Under the pieces are notes generated by a model. The model saw only the letters and a list, made by a program, of their open reading frames with translations, was not told the DNA's origin and did not search any database. From the NCBI RefSeq assembly GCF_002234615.1, contig NZ_NMQW01000034.1, forward strand, positions 62,001 through 126,000: a stretch of 64,000 nt of DNA. The letters run 5' to 3'. The translations under genes and the position numbers were made by a program. This DNA comes from Paenibacillus rigui (GTDB lineage: Bacteria; Bacillota; Bacilli; Paenibacillales; NBRC-103111). Below are positions 52,186 to 61,384 of this stretch, piece after piece; position 1 is the stretch's first letter, and each line of letters starts with the position of its first letter.

Positions 52186-52309
52186 CACTTACATTTCCTT
52201 TCTTACCACATCGGAATGTCACTGCCCGCGAAAAGGTAGTAAAGGACAGCACACCCCGATTGGCATCAAACTTCCGTATAGACCAGGTTCACGCCGGAAC
52301 CCGGGTGAT

Positions 52310-52612
52310 TTAATGGTCTCCGTGGTTCCCTTTGCTCGGGTTGGTCACAGCAAAGCCTTCTTCAGGCGCATAGAAATAGTCAATGCGAACACCGTCCAGC
52401 AAAGGCTCGTCCTTTTGCAAAATAACGTCGATATTTTTGTCCGTGGATACGACTTCATCCTTCTCCGTAGGAGTATCCAGGCTCATACCGTAATGGGCGT
52501 GATCCCCGTGGCTGTGCGTCACGTATACGCGAAGCTTCAGCTCTTTGTTTTCTTCTTTTTCAAGTTCAGCAAGCAGCATCTTGGCTGCATTGCGGGAAAT
52601 TTTGCAATTCAT
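52310..52612 (-). CDS. HesB/IscA-like protein without the C-terminal Cys pair
   Basis: This 100-residue protein has the HesB/YadR fold pattern: a helix ISRNAAKMLLAELEKEE, strands RVYVTHSHGDHAHYGMSL and DGVRIDYFYAPEEGFAVTNPS. Classical IscA proteins end in a Cys-Gly-Cys that holds an iron-sulfur cluster; here the tail is SKGNHGDH and the only cysteine is at position 3. His-rich segments (THSHGDHAH and NHGDH) could bind metal instead. It may therefore not assemble clusters in the usual way. Confidence 0.83.
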   Translation of the reverse strand: MNCKISRNAAKMLLAELEKEENKELKLRVYVTHSHGDHAHYGMSLDTPTEKDEVVSTDKNIDVILQKDEPLLDGVRIDYFYAPEEGFAVTNPSKGNHGDH

Positions 52613-52658
52613 CTGTCAAACAACTCCCACTGTAAGGTTTTCTCCTTATTGTAAAGAA

Positions 52659-53912
52659 TCACCCGCGGGAAAGCAACCCGTTGACGGCCTCCAACGATAA
52701 ATCAATAGGTGAAGGGGAATAAGAATAGGGGATGACCTCCGTGTCCTTCAGCAGATGCCCTGTCAAAATGCAAGCAGCCGTTTCTTCAGGGTGAACGACT
52801 CCATCGCGGACCAGCTGCTTCAGCCCCGCTACGGGCGCCGCAGATGCCGGCTCACAGCCGATCCCGCACCGGTCGATCAAGCCCTTCGCCTCCATGATTT
52901 CTTCGTCTGTGACCGAAGCGGTTACGCCTTGGAGCTGACCAATGATGTAATGCAGCGCCTTCCGCCAGCTGGGCGGGTTGCCGATGTTCAAGGCCGAAGC
53001 GATAGTCATCGGCTGCGGTTCGGGAATGAGACTCGTATCGCCAAGGGAAACCATTCGGTGAAACGGACTCGCGCCCTCGGCTTGAATGACCGCTACCCGA
53101 GGCAGCTTCTGAATGAAGCCAAGCTGCTTCAGCTCCAGCAGGCCCTTGCCCAAAGCAGTCGCATTGCTCAGCGCGCCGCCGGGGACAACAATCCAATCGG
53201 GCAGCTCCCATCGAAGCTGATGTGCCATTTCGTACACGATGCTCTTCTGCCCTTCAATCCGGAACGGATTCATCGAATTGCAGACGTACTGGCCAAGCGG
53301 CTCGCTGTACTGCCGGCTAAAGCGGATGCCGTCATCATATGTTCCGTTGAACAAAATCAGCTCCGCCCCATAGGCGGCCGTCTGCCGAACCTTGCTCGCG
53401 GAGATATGATTGCCCGGCAAATACACGACGGAGGTACAGCCGGCTAAAGCCGCATACATGGCAAGCGAGGAGGAGGTGTTGCCTGTCGAGGTACACGTAA
53501 ACCGCTCGTAGCCTAAGGATCGTCCATGGGAGACCGCTACGGTCATCCCGTTATCCTTGAAGGAGCCGCTCGGATTTTCGCTCTGGGCTTTGAGCAGCAG
53601 CTGCCGTACTCCTGTATAACGGGCTATGGTTTCCGTCGGATACAATCCGGTGTTGCCCTCGTATTTGGTTGTAATGTATGGCTCGGGAAGCTCAGGGTAA
53701 ATCAGCTCCTTGTACCTCCACACGCCGCTTGCGTAGACCGTCATCCGCTCGGATAAACGGTTGTCCCAAAGCTGCTTCAGCTTCTCACTGTCGATTCCCT
53801 TCCACGGCCTGACCACCTCCAGCAGTCCACCGCACTTGCATATAAATGGATTGCCCACCATCTCTTCCTTATAAGTACTTGAGCAATTGACGCATTGAAA
53901 ATAAAAACTCAT
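52659..53912 (-). CDS. thrC: Threonine synthase
   Basis: This 417-residue PLP enzyme makes threonine from O-phosphohomoserine. It has an N-terminal zinc-ribbon-like pair (CVNCSSTY and CKCGG), the PLP lysine in NPSGSFKDNGMT (near residue 119), and the phosphate cup TSTGNTSSSLAMYAA. Length and order match type fold II threonine synthases with the Cys-rich N-terminus. thrB and hom are not adjacent, and no T-box leader is seen upstream. It is divergent from a LysR gene that could regulate it. Confidence 0.9.
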   Translation of the reverse strand: MSFYFQCVNCSSTYKEEMVGNPFICKCGGLLEVVRPWKGIDSEKLKQLWDNRLSERMTVYASGVWRYKELIYPELPEPYITTKYEGNTGLYPTETIARYTGVRQLLLKAQSENPSGSFKDNGMTVAVSHGRSLGYERFTCTSTGNTSSSLAMYAALAGCTSVVYLPGNHISASKVRQTAAYGAELILFNGTYDDGIRFSRQYSEPLGQYVCNSMNPFRIEGQKSIVYEMAHQLRWELPDWIVVPGGALSNATALGKGLLELKQLGFIQKLPRVAVIQAEGASPFHRMVSLGDTSLIPEPQPMTIASALNIGNPPSWRKALHYIIGQLQGVTASVTDEEIMEAKGLIDRCGIGCEPASAAPVAGLKQLVRDGVVHPEETAACILTGHLLKDTEVIPYSYSPSPIDLSLEAVNGLLSRG

Positions 53913-54079
53913 CCAGGCTCCCCCTCTGTAATTTCAAAATGGATGTGCATGACTGCATGCCTTGCGTTGGCGGTCTCTTTCTTCATACAATAAGGAATGA
54001 AGTCATATAAATCTAATATATATTTTTTAGGTTTTCATAAATATCACTGATGATTTGAACAGAAAGGACACATGTGCCG

Positions 54080-54982
54080 ATGAATTTGCACGCATTAAAA
54101 TTATTTTACGAGACCGTCACCTGCGGAGGGGTAACGAAAGCAGCGGAACGGCTTCACCTGAGCCAGCCCGCCGTCACCGCCCAAATTCGCAATTTGGAGC
54201 ATGAGCTGGCTATGACGCTGTTCGTCCCCAAAGGAAGAGGCGTACAGCTGACTTCTGCGGGCGAGCTTCTTTTCCGGCACGCCTCCCGCATGTTTGCGCT
54301 GGAGCGCCAGATGCTTCAAGAGCTTGCTGACTACCGCGACGGCCGCAAGGGAACGCTGAGAATCAGCGCAACCTATTTGCCTGCCAATTACATGCTTCCC
54401 GCCTGGATGGCAGCTTACAAACAAACCAACGATTTATTACATATTGCCTTGACCACGGCCAATTCGAGAACGGCGTATCAGCAGCTGCTTCACTACGAAG
54501 CCGACCTGGCTTTCATCGGCGGCAGCAAGGACATGCCGGAAGGGGTCCAACGGGAAGAGCTGATGGAGGACGAGCTGTGGTTTATCGTCCCCGCGAATCA
54601 CCGCTTGGCCGGAAAAACCGTGGAGCTGGAGGAAATGATGAGGGAGCCGTTTATTTTGCGGGAGGAGGGCAGCTCATCCAGAGAGAAGCTGCTTGCGCTG
54701 TGCAGGCTTCATCAAATCCATCTACCTGCCGCAGGTCTCCAATTCAATGGCCTGAATGAGACCATCCGTGCGATAGCGGCCGGTTACGGCGCAGGCTTCT
54801 TCTCTGCGATGGAGGTGGATGACGCGATCCGTCTTGGCTCGGTGGCCCGGGTATATGTCAAACAGGCCGAGTTAAGCAATCCCATTGCCGTTTGCACCAG
54901 GTCTAATGAAGAGCTCTCTCCTTTGGCGCAAGCCTTCCTGGAATGGATACGGGAAAAAGTATTATTAACCATTGGACAATAA
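54080..54982 (+). CDS. LysR family transcription regulator
   Basis: This 300-residue regulator has an N-terminal winged helix (LHALKLFYETVTCGGVTKAAERLH then LSQPAVTAQIRNLEHEL) and a periplasmic-binding-like effector domain (GTLRISATYLPANYMLP, EADLAFIGGSKD). Targets may include the divergent thrC or the downstream amino-acid permease, which begins 47 bp after its stop. AAAGGA precedes ATG 54080; GTG 54074 lies too close to it. Confidence 0.92.
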   Translation: MNLHALKLFYETVTCGGVTKAAERLHLSQPAVTAQIRNLEHELAMTLFVPKGRGVQLTSAGELLFRHASRMFALERQMLQELADYRDGRKGTLRISATYLPANYMLPAWMAAYKQTNDLLHIALTTANSRTAYQQLLHYEADLAFIGGSKDMPEGVQREELMEDELWFIVPANHRLAGKTVELEEMMREPFILREEGSSSREKLLALCRLHQIHLPAAGLQFNGLNETIRAIAAGYGAGFFSAMEVDDAIRLGSVARVYVKQAELSNPIAVCTRSNEELSPLAQAFLEWIREKVLLTIGQ

Positions 54983-55029
54983 TGAAAGTTTTCTCTATTA
55001 TGTTTTATTGGAGATAAGGAGTGTTCACA

Positions 55030-56490
55030 TTGGCAACTAACAACAAACAGCAATCCCCGGACCAATTACGCAGAGGTCTCAATTCCAGGCACATGACGAT
55101 GATTGCGCTGGGCGGATCCATCGGAACCGGCCTGTTTCTGGCGAGCGGCGGAGCCATTCATACAGCGGGTCCAGGCGGTGCACTTCTGGCCTATTTTGTT
55201 ATCGGGATCATGGTTTACTTTCTGGTCACAAGCCTTGGAGAGATGGCTGCCTACTTGCCGGTATCCGGTACGTTCAGTACATACGCCTCGCGGTTCATCG
55301 ACCCCTCGCTCGGCTTTGCACTCGGCTGGAATTACTGGTACAACTGGGCAATTACCATTGCGGCCGAGCTGTCAGCGGCTACGCTAATCATGAAGTTCTG
55401 GTTTCCGGACAGCTCATCCTTCTTATGGAGCGCACTGTTCCTTTTACTGATGATCGGCTTGAATCTGCTGTCGGTTAAAGCTTACGGGGAGTCCGAATTC
55501 TGGTTCGCCCTGATTAAGGTCGTCACCGTCATCATCTTTATTGTCATCGGTCTCATGATGATTGTCGGCATCTTTCAATCGACAGGGCCTGTAGGCTTCC
55601 GCAACTTTACAATCGGGGACGCGCCGTTTCCCGGGGGCTTCCTCGCTGCGCTGAGCGTATTTATGGCGGCCGGCTTCTCCTTCCAGGGGACCGAGCTCGT
55701 CGGCGTAACCGCAGGGGAGAGCGACAACCCGAGAGAAAATGTGCCGCGGTCCATTCGATCCGTATTTTGGCGGATCGTACTCTTTTACATGATGGCCATT
55801 TTCATTATCGGCCTGCTTGTCCCTTATACGAGCGACAACTTAGCCAGCGATAGTGTGGCTATGAGCCCCTTCACCATGGTGTTCGAGAAGGCCGGGTTAA
55901 GCATCGCGGCATCGGTGATGAATGCAGTAATTCTGACTTCGGTGCTGTCCGCGGGCAATTCGGGCATGTACGCTTCCACCCGGATGCTGTGGGCGTTGGC
56001 CAAGGAAGGCAAAGCCCCCCGCTTCCTGCAGCGGCTCAACCGTTACGGCGTCCCGGTCTATGCACTCATCGCTACGGGTATGCTGGGGATGTTCGCGTTC
56101 CTGTCCTCCTCCTTCGGTGACGGCGTCGTGTATACATGGCTGCTGAACGCCTCCGGCATGTCGGGCTTTATCGCCTGGCTCGGAATCGCCGCAAGCCATT
56201 ATCGTTTCCGCAAAGCGTTCGTGGCTCAGGGGCATTCCCTGCAGGAGCTGCCGTACCGCGCCAAATGGTTCCCCTTCGGGCCTTGGCTTGCCGGGGTGCT
56301 TTGCGCCATCGTCATTGTCGGTCAATGTATGGGAGCCATCAAGGACGGCCAGATCGATTGGGCGTACCTGTTTGCCTCGTATATCGGGATTCCGCTGTTC
56401 CTTGTCTTCTGGCTGGGCTATAAGTGGAAGCACAAGACCAAGGTGCTGTCTCTGGAGGAGTGCAGCTTCGATGATGCTGCAAAGATGTAA
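55030..56490 (+). CDS. Amino-acid permease (APC family)
   Basis: This 486-residue transporter has 12 helices. The family signature RGLNSRHMTMIALGGSIGTGLFLASG opens helix 1, and FQGTELVGVTAGESDNPRENVPRSI follows helix 6, both typical of lysine/aromatic-type amino-acid permeases. TTG 55030 sits eight bases after AAGGAG; the GTG at 55021 overlaps that site. It is transcribed behind the LysR gene and near threonine synthase, so amino-acid uptake under LysR control is plausible. Confidence 0.92.
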   Translation: MATNNKQQSPDQLRRGLNSRHMTMIALGGSIGTGLFLASGGAIHTAGPGGALLAYFVIGIMVYFLVTSLGEMAAYLPVSGTFSTYASRFIDPSLGFALGWNYWYNWAITIAAELSAATLIMKFWFPDSSSFLWSALFLLLMIGLNLLSVKAYGESEFWFALIKVVTVIIFIVIGLMMIVGIFQSTGPVGFRNFTIGDAPFPGGFLAALSVFMAAGFSFQGTELVGVTAGESDNPRENVPRSIRSVFWRIVLFYMMAIFIIGLLVPYTSDNLASDSVAMSPFTMVFEKAGLSIAASVMNAVILTSVLSAGNSGMYASTRMLWALAKEGKAPRFLQRLNRYGVPVYALIATGMLGMFAFLSSSFGDGVVYTWLLNASGMSGFIAWLGIAASHYRFRKAFVAQGHSLQELPYRAKWFPFGPWLAGVLCAIVIVGQCMGAIKDGQIDWAYLFASYIGIPLFLVFWLGYKWKHKTKVLSLEECSFDDAAKM

Positions 56491-56695
56491 ATAGAACCAC
56501 CCGAGGGAGGCGCCGTGCGAGGGTTGAAGCGGCTGCTTCCCTTTTTGCCATACAAAGTGCCACCAAATGCTAAGTCTTGCTATTTTATTCTCAGTTCTTT
56601 AGTATGGATAGTAGTGAGATCCTATTTCCCTTATTGCAGGATAGATATCTAGTAACCTGTAAGTAATAAGCTATGTAGGAAAGGATGAAGAATGA

Positions 56696-57067
56696 ATGTC
56701 TATGCCTGAAAGCGGAACCACCAGCAAAATGCTCGCGCAAACAAACAACTACGTGCCCAAACAACCTACCCACATCGAGTGCTCTATTGAAAAAACGTTG
56801 GACGCGATAGGCGGCAAATGGTCGTTTCTCGTGCTTCGGGAGCTGTTTGGAGGAACCAAACGATTTGGAGAATTGCAAAAGAAAATCAAAGCGATCAGCC
56901 CTAAATCCTTGACCGAGACGCTTCGTCATCTTGAGGAGGAAGGCGTGCTGGAGCGCACAGCATACCCCACCGTGCCCGTCACCGTAGAATACACCTTAAC
57001 ACCTAAAGGGCAGGATCTTCACCAGATACTGAAGGAAATGAAGCTTTGGGCCGCCAAATGGTCTTAA
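56696..57067 (+). CDS. HxlR family (DUF24) winged-helix regulator
   Basis: This 123-residue transcription factor has the HxlR winged helix: ECSIEKTLDAIGGKWSFLVLRELFGGTKRFGELQKKI then ISPKSLTETLRHLEEEGVLERT. The Cys at the start of the domain (near residue 29) is the conserved position that senses oxidants or electrophiles in YodB/HypR-type members. AAAGGA lies 11 bases before ATG 56696. Known members often control flavin reductases such as the gene at 11574; that connection here is speculative. Confidence 0.9.
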   Translation: MSMPESGTTSKMLAQTNNYVPKQPTHIECSIEKTLDAIGGKWSFLVLRELFGGTKRFGELQKKIKAISPKSLTETLRHLEEEGVLERTAYPTVPVTVEYTLTPKGQDLHQILKEMKLWAAKWS

Positions 57068-57106
57068 CAAGCCGAGTCCTATCTCTATAGCTTACGAGGT
57101 GCTTGA

Positions 57107-58186
57107 ATGATAGCGTTTTACCGCAAATATTGGAAAACTGTTTTTGACATTGGACTGCTGCTGCTGACAGTCTATCTGTTCATGCTGCTGTTCAGCTATT
57201 TGTACCGGATTGCCACTCCGATTTTTCTCGCTTTCGTCGTTTATTTAATCATTGAGCCGTTAGCGCGCTTTCTGCACCGAAAGGGGATGGGCAAAAGTAT
57301 CGCAACCGCTATCTCAACGGTGTTGTTCGTACTGGTCCTTCTCGGCCTCATCACCGGAGTCGGAGCTATTTTCACAAGTCAAATTCTTAATTTGATCGAT
57401 AAGCTTCCGGGCTATTCGGCCGTGATGCAAAAGGAAATTTTGCTCAAAACTGATTTTCTTCATAACCGGCTGGATGCGCTGCCTGATGATGTCGTTCAAA
57501 AAATTACCGATTATTCCGCACAGCTTACCGCCAAGATCACGGCATTGGCAGGCCATTTCCTGACCAGCACCTTCACGATGCTGTCGAGCTTTTCCACCTT
57601 TGTCGTGAATTTCGTCATTGCTATCATTCTTGCTTACTTCCTCAGTATTGAGATTGAGTCCTGGAAACGGATGGCAAAGGAACATACGCCCAAAACGTTC
57701 AAATCGGCGTTTCTTTTTTTGAAGGATAACGTGCTTAAAGGGATTGTCGGCTATTTAAAATCCCAGATGAAGCTCATCAGCCTGACGTTCATCGTTATTT
57801 TCATCGCTCTGCTTGCCTTGAATGTGAAAAATGCGTTCTCGATCGCCCTGCTGTCGGCTATTTTCGACGTTCTGCCCCTGCTCGGCGTATCGACACTGTT
57901 CATTCCGTGGATTATTTACTTATTCGTGGTCGGACAAACGCTGCTTGCCACCTGGCTGTCCGTTCTGCTTGTGGTCGTGATCCTGGTAAGGCAAATTATG
58001 GAGCCCAAAATTACCGGGGATTCGCTTGGCGTATCGGCTTTTACCATGCTGTCCTTTATGATGATTTCCTTGTCCTTGTTCGGGGTAGCCGGTCTGATCC
58101 TATCGCCTGTGCTGATTATTACGATCAAGGCTCTGTATGAGCAAGGCTATCTCCAGCGCTGGATCCGTTGGCCGGAGGGCGAGTAG
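57107..58186 (+). CDS. AI-2E family transporter (UPF0118)
   Basis: This 359-residue membrane protein has about eight helices. The pattern of an N-terminal helix pair, a central soluble-looking segment (residues about 85-150), and the C-terminal SIALLSAIFDVLPLLGVSTLFIPW then RQIMEPKITGDSLGVSAF is typical of the AI-2 exporter/YtvI family. Substrates vary (AI-2, sodium/proton exchange); none can be assigned. It lies 39 bp after the HxlR gene on the same strand, without a terminator between. Confidence 0.9.
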   Translation: MIAFYRKYWKTVFDIGLLLLTVYLFMLLFSYLYRIATPIFLAFVVYLIIEPLARFLHRKGMGKSIATAISTVLFVLVLLGLITGVGAIFTSQILNLIDKLPGYSAVMQKEILLKTDFLHNRLDALPDDVVQKITDYSAQLTAKITALAGHFLTSTFTMLSSFSTFVVNFVIAIILAYFLSIEIESWKRMAKEHTPKTFKSAFLFLKDNVLKGIVGYLKSQMKLISLTFIVIFIALLALNVKNAFSIALLSAIFDVLPLLGVSTLFIPWIIYLFVVGQTLLATWLSVLLVVVILVRQIMEPKITGDSLGVSAFTMLSFMMISLSLFGVAGLILSPVLIITIKALYEQGYLQRWIRWPEGE

Positions 58187-58276
58187 TCCAACACAGCCGG
58201 CAGCGCCGTCCTTCAAGGGCCGGGGCACGTTTGTCAGAGTGGCTGCAGTCCAGCATATATAAGATAAACACAATTT

Positions 58277-58312
58277 AAGGACCGCTCCCCGGAAGGGAAA
58301 CGGTCCTTTGCT
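58277..58312. terminator. Terminator between the AI-2E transporter and DUF1232 genes
   Basis: AAGGACCG pairs with CGGTCCTT around a hairpin containing CTCCCCGGAAGGGA, with T-rich tails on both strands. It is 90 bp after the transporter stop. Confidence 0.8.
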
Positions 58313-58457
58313 TTACTTTGCTTATGCCCGGCAGTACGTCCAGTTTTATAAGAAGCATGCCGTGCCGCACCTGAGTGAAACTGCCTTGCTTTGGATGAGC
58401 TTGTGCTCCATTACCTGCTGCATTGTAATGCATTAGGTGCTGTACTGCTGGCTCCAA

Positions 58458-58694
58458 CTATCTCGTCAAATATTTACGTTCAACCCGATCCGTGAAAAAG
58501 TTCATTAAAAAGAGCGTCACTGCAATGTCATCCACCGGGATCCAAGGCAGCACATCCGGCATAACCCAATAGACGATGACCGGGATGGCAAAGAGCAGTT
58601 TTTCCCCTAAAGGCACCTTCGGAGAAGTCAATAAAGGACCGATGCGCCGAAATACATGCCCCCAATGACGCAAGGATAACAATCGTCTCCACAT
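58458..58694 (-). CDS. DUF1232 family small membrane protein (YkvA-like)
   Basis: The protein has 78 residues. The DUF1232 motif is visible in SPKVPLGEKLLFAIPVIVYWVMPDVLPWIPVDDIAV, with two hydrophobic helices around the conserved PDVLPWIPVDD turn and a basic C-terminus. The role is unknown. GAGGAGG is seven bases before ATG 58694, a better spacing than ATG 58700. A long leader RNA precedes it. Confidence 0.82.
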   Translation of the reverse strand: MWRRLLSLRHWGHVFRRIGPLLTSPKVPLGEKLLFAIPVIVYWVMPDVLPWIPVDDIAVTLFLMNFFTDRVERKYLTR

Positions 58695-58842
58695 GTCCAT
58701 CCCTCCTCTAAAAAAGCCCGGTAAGCGATTGCCCGGTGCGGCGAACGCTGGCGCTTCCCCAGAACCATCCCACTCGCTCCGCTGCTTATTCGCCGGACTT
58801 CCAACGGTATTCTCGGCAGCCTACCGTTCGACAGACTGCTCT
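58695..58842 (-). promoter_or_regulatory. Long structured-looking leader of the DUF1232 gene
   Basis: The roughly 148-nt 5' leader has several strong pairings: AACGGTA with TACCGTT (loop of 12), CGGCGAA with TTCGCCG, and GGGGAAGCG with CGCTTACC just ahead of CCGGGCTTTTTT. The second and third pairings exclude each other in part, and the T run lies a few bases before the ribosome binding site, as in attenuators. It matches no riboswitch class that I recognise. Confidence 0.45.
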
Positions 58843-58848
58843 CTTATC

Positions 58849-58877
58849 AGTATACCGCTAGAGTCGGTTAAATCCAA
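58849..58877 (-). promoter_or_regulatory. Promoter of the DUF1232 transcript
   Basis: TTGGAT (-35) and TATACT (-10) are 17 bp apart on the minus strand, placing the start near 58842. Confidence 0.65.
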
Positions 58878-58890
58878 ATCATTCATGCTG

Positions 58891-60093
58891 TTAAACAATC
58901 AAGCCCTCAATAAGCAAGCCTATCACGTCGTCATAGATCGAACGGAATTGTGAAATGGGCAGCGGATTCGTCCCGATTCCCGCTTCCACAGTGAAGCCCG
59001 GACGGCGGTACTGCTGGATAAACCAATCCTTATATCCCGCATCGCTTTCGGGAAGCTTGATCGCCCGGTAGCGGCTAACCTGGGCGAGCCGATTCGCAAT
59101 CGTTTCGGACTCGGGCGGCTCCAAATCCCGATAATTCCAATAAATCTCTTGCCCTTGCGTGTGGAAGGCGATCACGAGCCGAAAGTCATGCGCTTGGGTA
59201 AAATCGGCAATTGCTTTCGCTTCAGGCTCGCTTAGCGGAGTTTCCCCCGTATAATCTCTCGGGCCGGGTCCGGCTACTTCCCTGCGGTCGCGCTCCAGCT
59301 CCCAATTCGCCGGAAATTGGTCATTCAAGTCCACTCCCCGAATGTTGGCTTTCCACCCCGAAAAGTCTCTCGAGCCAAAGTTCCATTCCAGCAGCTGCAT
59401 GTAATAAGGATGGGTTGGCATGGCCCCCTCTTGAACCAGCTCTACCCCGTCCGGATTGACCATCGGTACGACCCATAATGAGGTCTCCTCATAGAGCACT
59501 TTCATATTTTTCCCCCGCAGCAGTCCCGATCCGGTGAACGCATTGGCGTAATCCTCAAGAAACTTCATAAGCAGAAGCGTAGTGATCCATTCATTCGCGT
59601 GAAACGAGCCGTTGTAATGGACCTGCTTGGGTCCTGTACCGATACGGATAACAGGAATTGGTTTGCCCAATACACTGTTTCCGATAGAATCGGCCTGCAG
59701 GAACGGGTATCTTTGTCCCAGCAGACCGATATCCTCCAGCAATTCGACATACCCGTAATCATTCGTGGTGTCCACGATGTCCATACCCTTGCTGAGCGGC
59801 AGCACGATGATCTGTCCAATCAGCAGCCTCCTCGGGTTCACACCCGGATTCGCTGCCAGCAAATCCGTTAAGGAAATACGAAACCGGTGAGCGATATCGT
59901 AAAAGGTATCCCCTGCTTGAATTACATACTTCGGCACCTCGGGGAGCTGGAGCTGAATCACCTGTCCGGGGTAAATATACCTTTGTCCTTTTAATTGGGG
60001 ATTGACGCTATAAATAGAATCCGTATGAATATTGTAACGCCGGGCAATGCGGAACAGTGTGTCGCCCTTTTGAACCACGTACGAATAAACCAT
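58891..60093 (-). CDS. LysM-LysM-M14 metallopeptidase (gamma-D-glutamyl-diaminopimelate type)
   Basis: This 400-residue protein has two LysM peptidoglycan-binding domains (residues about 3-47 and 54-98: VVQKGDTLFRIARRYNI, VIQAGDTFYDIAHRFRI) and an M14 zinc carboxypeptidase domain. Zinc ligands are in SFHANEW (H and E) and AFHTQG, and the catalytic Glu is in TVEAGIGTNP. The layout matches endopeptidase I of Bacillus, which cuts gamma-D-Glu to diaminopimelate bonds in spore or wall peptides. No signal peptide is present, as in that enzyme, so it may act within the developing spore or after lysis. Confidence 0.93.
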   Translation of the reverse strand: MVYSYVVQKGDTLFRIARRYNIHTDSIYSVNPQLKGQRYIYPGQVIQLQLPEVPKYVIQAGDTFYDIAHRFRISLTDLLAANPGVNPRRLLIGQIIVLPLSKGMDIVDTTNDYGYVELLEDIGLLGQRYPFLQADSIGNSVLGKPIPVIRIGTGPKQVHYNGSFHANEWITTLLLMKFLEDYANAFTGSGLLRGKNMKVLYEETSLWVVPMVNPDGVELVQEGAMPTHPYYMQLLEWNFGSRDFSGWKANIRGVDLNDQFPANWELERDRREVAGPGPRDYTGETPLSEPEAKAIADFTQAHDFRLVIAFHTQGQEIYWNYRDLEPPESETIANRLAQVSRYRAIKLPESDAGYKDWFIQQYRRPGFTVEAGIGTNPLPISQFRSIYDDVIGLLIEGLIV

Positions 60094-60153
60094 CCTTCCA
60101 AGTCCCCCTCTCCGACTCTTGGCGGTTAACCTTATATGTATGCCGGAGCATGC

Positions 60154-60193
60154 AAAAAAAGACGACCCCCGTTATGGCCTGGGGCATCGTCTC
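60154..60193 (-). terminator. Terminator of the glutamate racemase gene
   Basis: GAGACGATGCCCC pairs with GGGGGTCGTCT around a 10-nt loop and is followed by seven T on the minus strand, between murI and the M14 peptidase gene. Confidence 0.9.
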
Positions 60194-60204
60194 TTGCGGT
60201 TTAC

Positions 60205-61014
60205 TTAAATGATATGAGGGACTTGCCAAACGACAGGGGTCACGCGAATTTGCTCGTTCAGCCAGGTCTGGGCAATTTTCTTGAACATCGCCGGATCGCC
60301 GCTGCAAAAAAACTGATGTACGGGCATAGGATTCGAGGTCGCCAGCATACCCTTATGATATAAAATCGTGCTGATCTCCCTCGCCGTCTCATCCGCAGAG
60401 CTAATCAAGGTAACGTTGGGGCCCATCACATCCGCGATGACGTCTGACAAAAACGGATAATGCGTGCACCCCAGAATCAGGCAATCCATAGGGATTTGCC
60501 GCAGGTCCTGAAGCGATTTCTCAACGACACTCCGCGTTTGATCCGTTCGGAACAATCCTTTTTCCACAAGGGGTACGAACAAAGGACAAGGCTGGCTGAC
60601 CACTTGAATATGCGGCGATATTTGGCGAAGCGCCAGCTCGTATGCACTGCTTTTGATCGTTCCTTCGGTTCCGATGACACCGACTTTACCAGATTGTGTC
60701 GTTTTGATAGCTGCGCGGGCACCCGGATGGATGACTCCGACAACGGGAATCGACAGGCGGGCACGAATTTCATCCAACGCGACGGCTGTTGCGGTATTGC
60801 AGGCGATAACAATCATTTTCGGTTGAAATTGCAGCAAATAATCGACGATTTGGTGTGTGAATTCAATCACTTCATGGGGTGATCTTGGTCCATAAGGAGT
60901 GCGGGCCGTGTCGCCGAAATAAATGATTTTTTCTTGCGGGAGCTGGCGCATGACTTCTTTGGCCACGGTAAGCCCGCCTACTCCGGAATCCAATATGGCT
61001 ATCGCTTGCTGCAC
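60205..61014 (-). CDS. murI: Glutamate racemase
   Basis: MurI/RacE makes D-glutamate for peptidoglycan. The 269-residue protein has the two catalytic cysteines in VIACNTATAV (near 73) and LGCTHYPFL (near 184), the N-terminal ILDSGVGGLTV, and YFGDTARTPYG. The GTG start at 61014 follows GGAAGCG. It lies upstream of a peptidase that cleaves D-Glu-containing peptides, separated by a terminator. Confidence 0.97.
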   Translation of the reverse strand: MQQAIAILDSGVGGLTVAKEVMRQLPQEKIIYFGDTARTPYGPRSPHEVIEFTHQIVDYLLQFQPKMIVIACNTATAVALDEIRARLSIPVVGVIHPGARAAIKTTQSGKVGVIGTEGTIKSSAYELALRQISPHIQVVSQPCPLFVPLVEKGLFRTDQTRSVVEKSLQDLRQIPMDCLILGCTHYPFLSDVIADVMGPNVTLISSADETAREISTILYHKGMLATSNPMPVHQFFCSGDPAMFKKIAQTWLNEQIRVTPVVWQVPHII

Positions 61015-61384
61015 AAGATCTCGCTTCCTTTGTCTGTAAATTCATAATACGCGCTATGCTTCTAATAGAATATGAGTGTAGAAGCGGAAAGGTACCGCAC
61101 TAACTATGTATAGGCTGCATCAATTTATCATACCAGAAGTGTGGGCCTGTTTCCATCCTATCAGCCTATTATTAGCATCCGTCAGCGAGTTGCAGCTGGA
61201 AGGATAGAGCTGGGAAGAACGCCCTGCAGGCGTCCTTGGCTAACAAATTACGTTTGTGCTTGGGGAAGGAGACCCCACACCTGACTCCCTACGTTCTACT
61301 CTGTGCTTTGTGCTGGCGTTGGCACAAAAATAGCGCTGCCCTCGCGATTTGCGAAATGACAGCGCTATGGAAACCTGCTTTGAT
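61015..61384. other. Intergenic region between murI and the siderophore synthetase gene
   Basis: This 370-bp stretch has no convincing gene. It contains the terminator of the IucA/IucC-type gene (61326-61368) and the upstream region of murI. A 33-codon frame from about 61107 lacks a well placed ribosome binding site. I see no known RNA motif. Confidence 0.5.
61326..61368 (-). terminator. Terminator of the NIS synthetase gene
   Basis: ATAGCGCTG pairs with CAGCGCTAT, with an inner TCGC/GCGA helix, and TTTTTG follows on the minus strand. Confidence 0.88.

Noticed and set aside
53913-54079. T-box or other amino-acid leader before thrC
   Set aside because: Only 167 bp shared with a divergent gene, and no T-box core or specifier stem is visible.
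61107-61208. 33-codon open frame between murI and the siderophore gene
   Set aside because: The ribosome binding site is too far away and there is no recognisable feature in the peptide.
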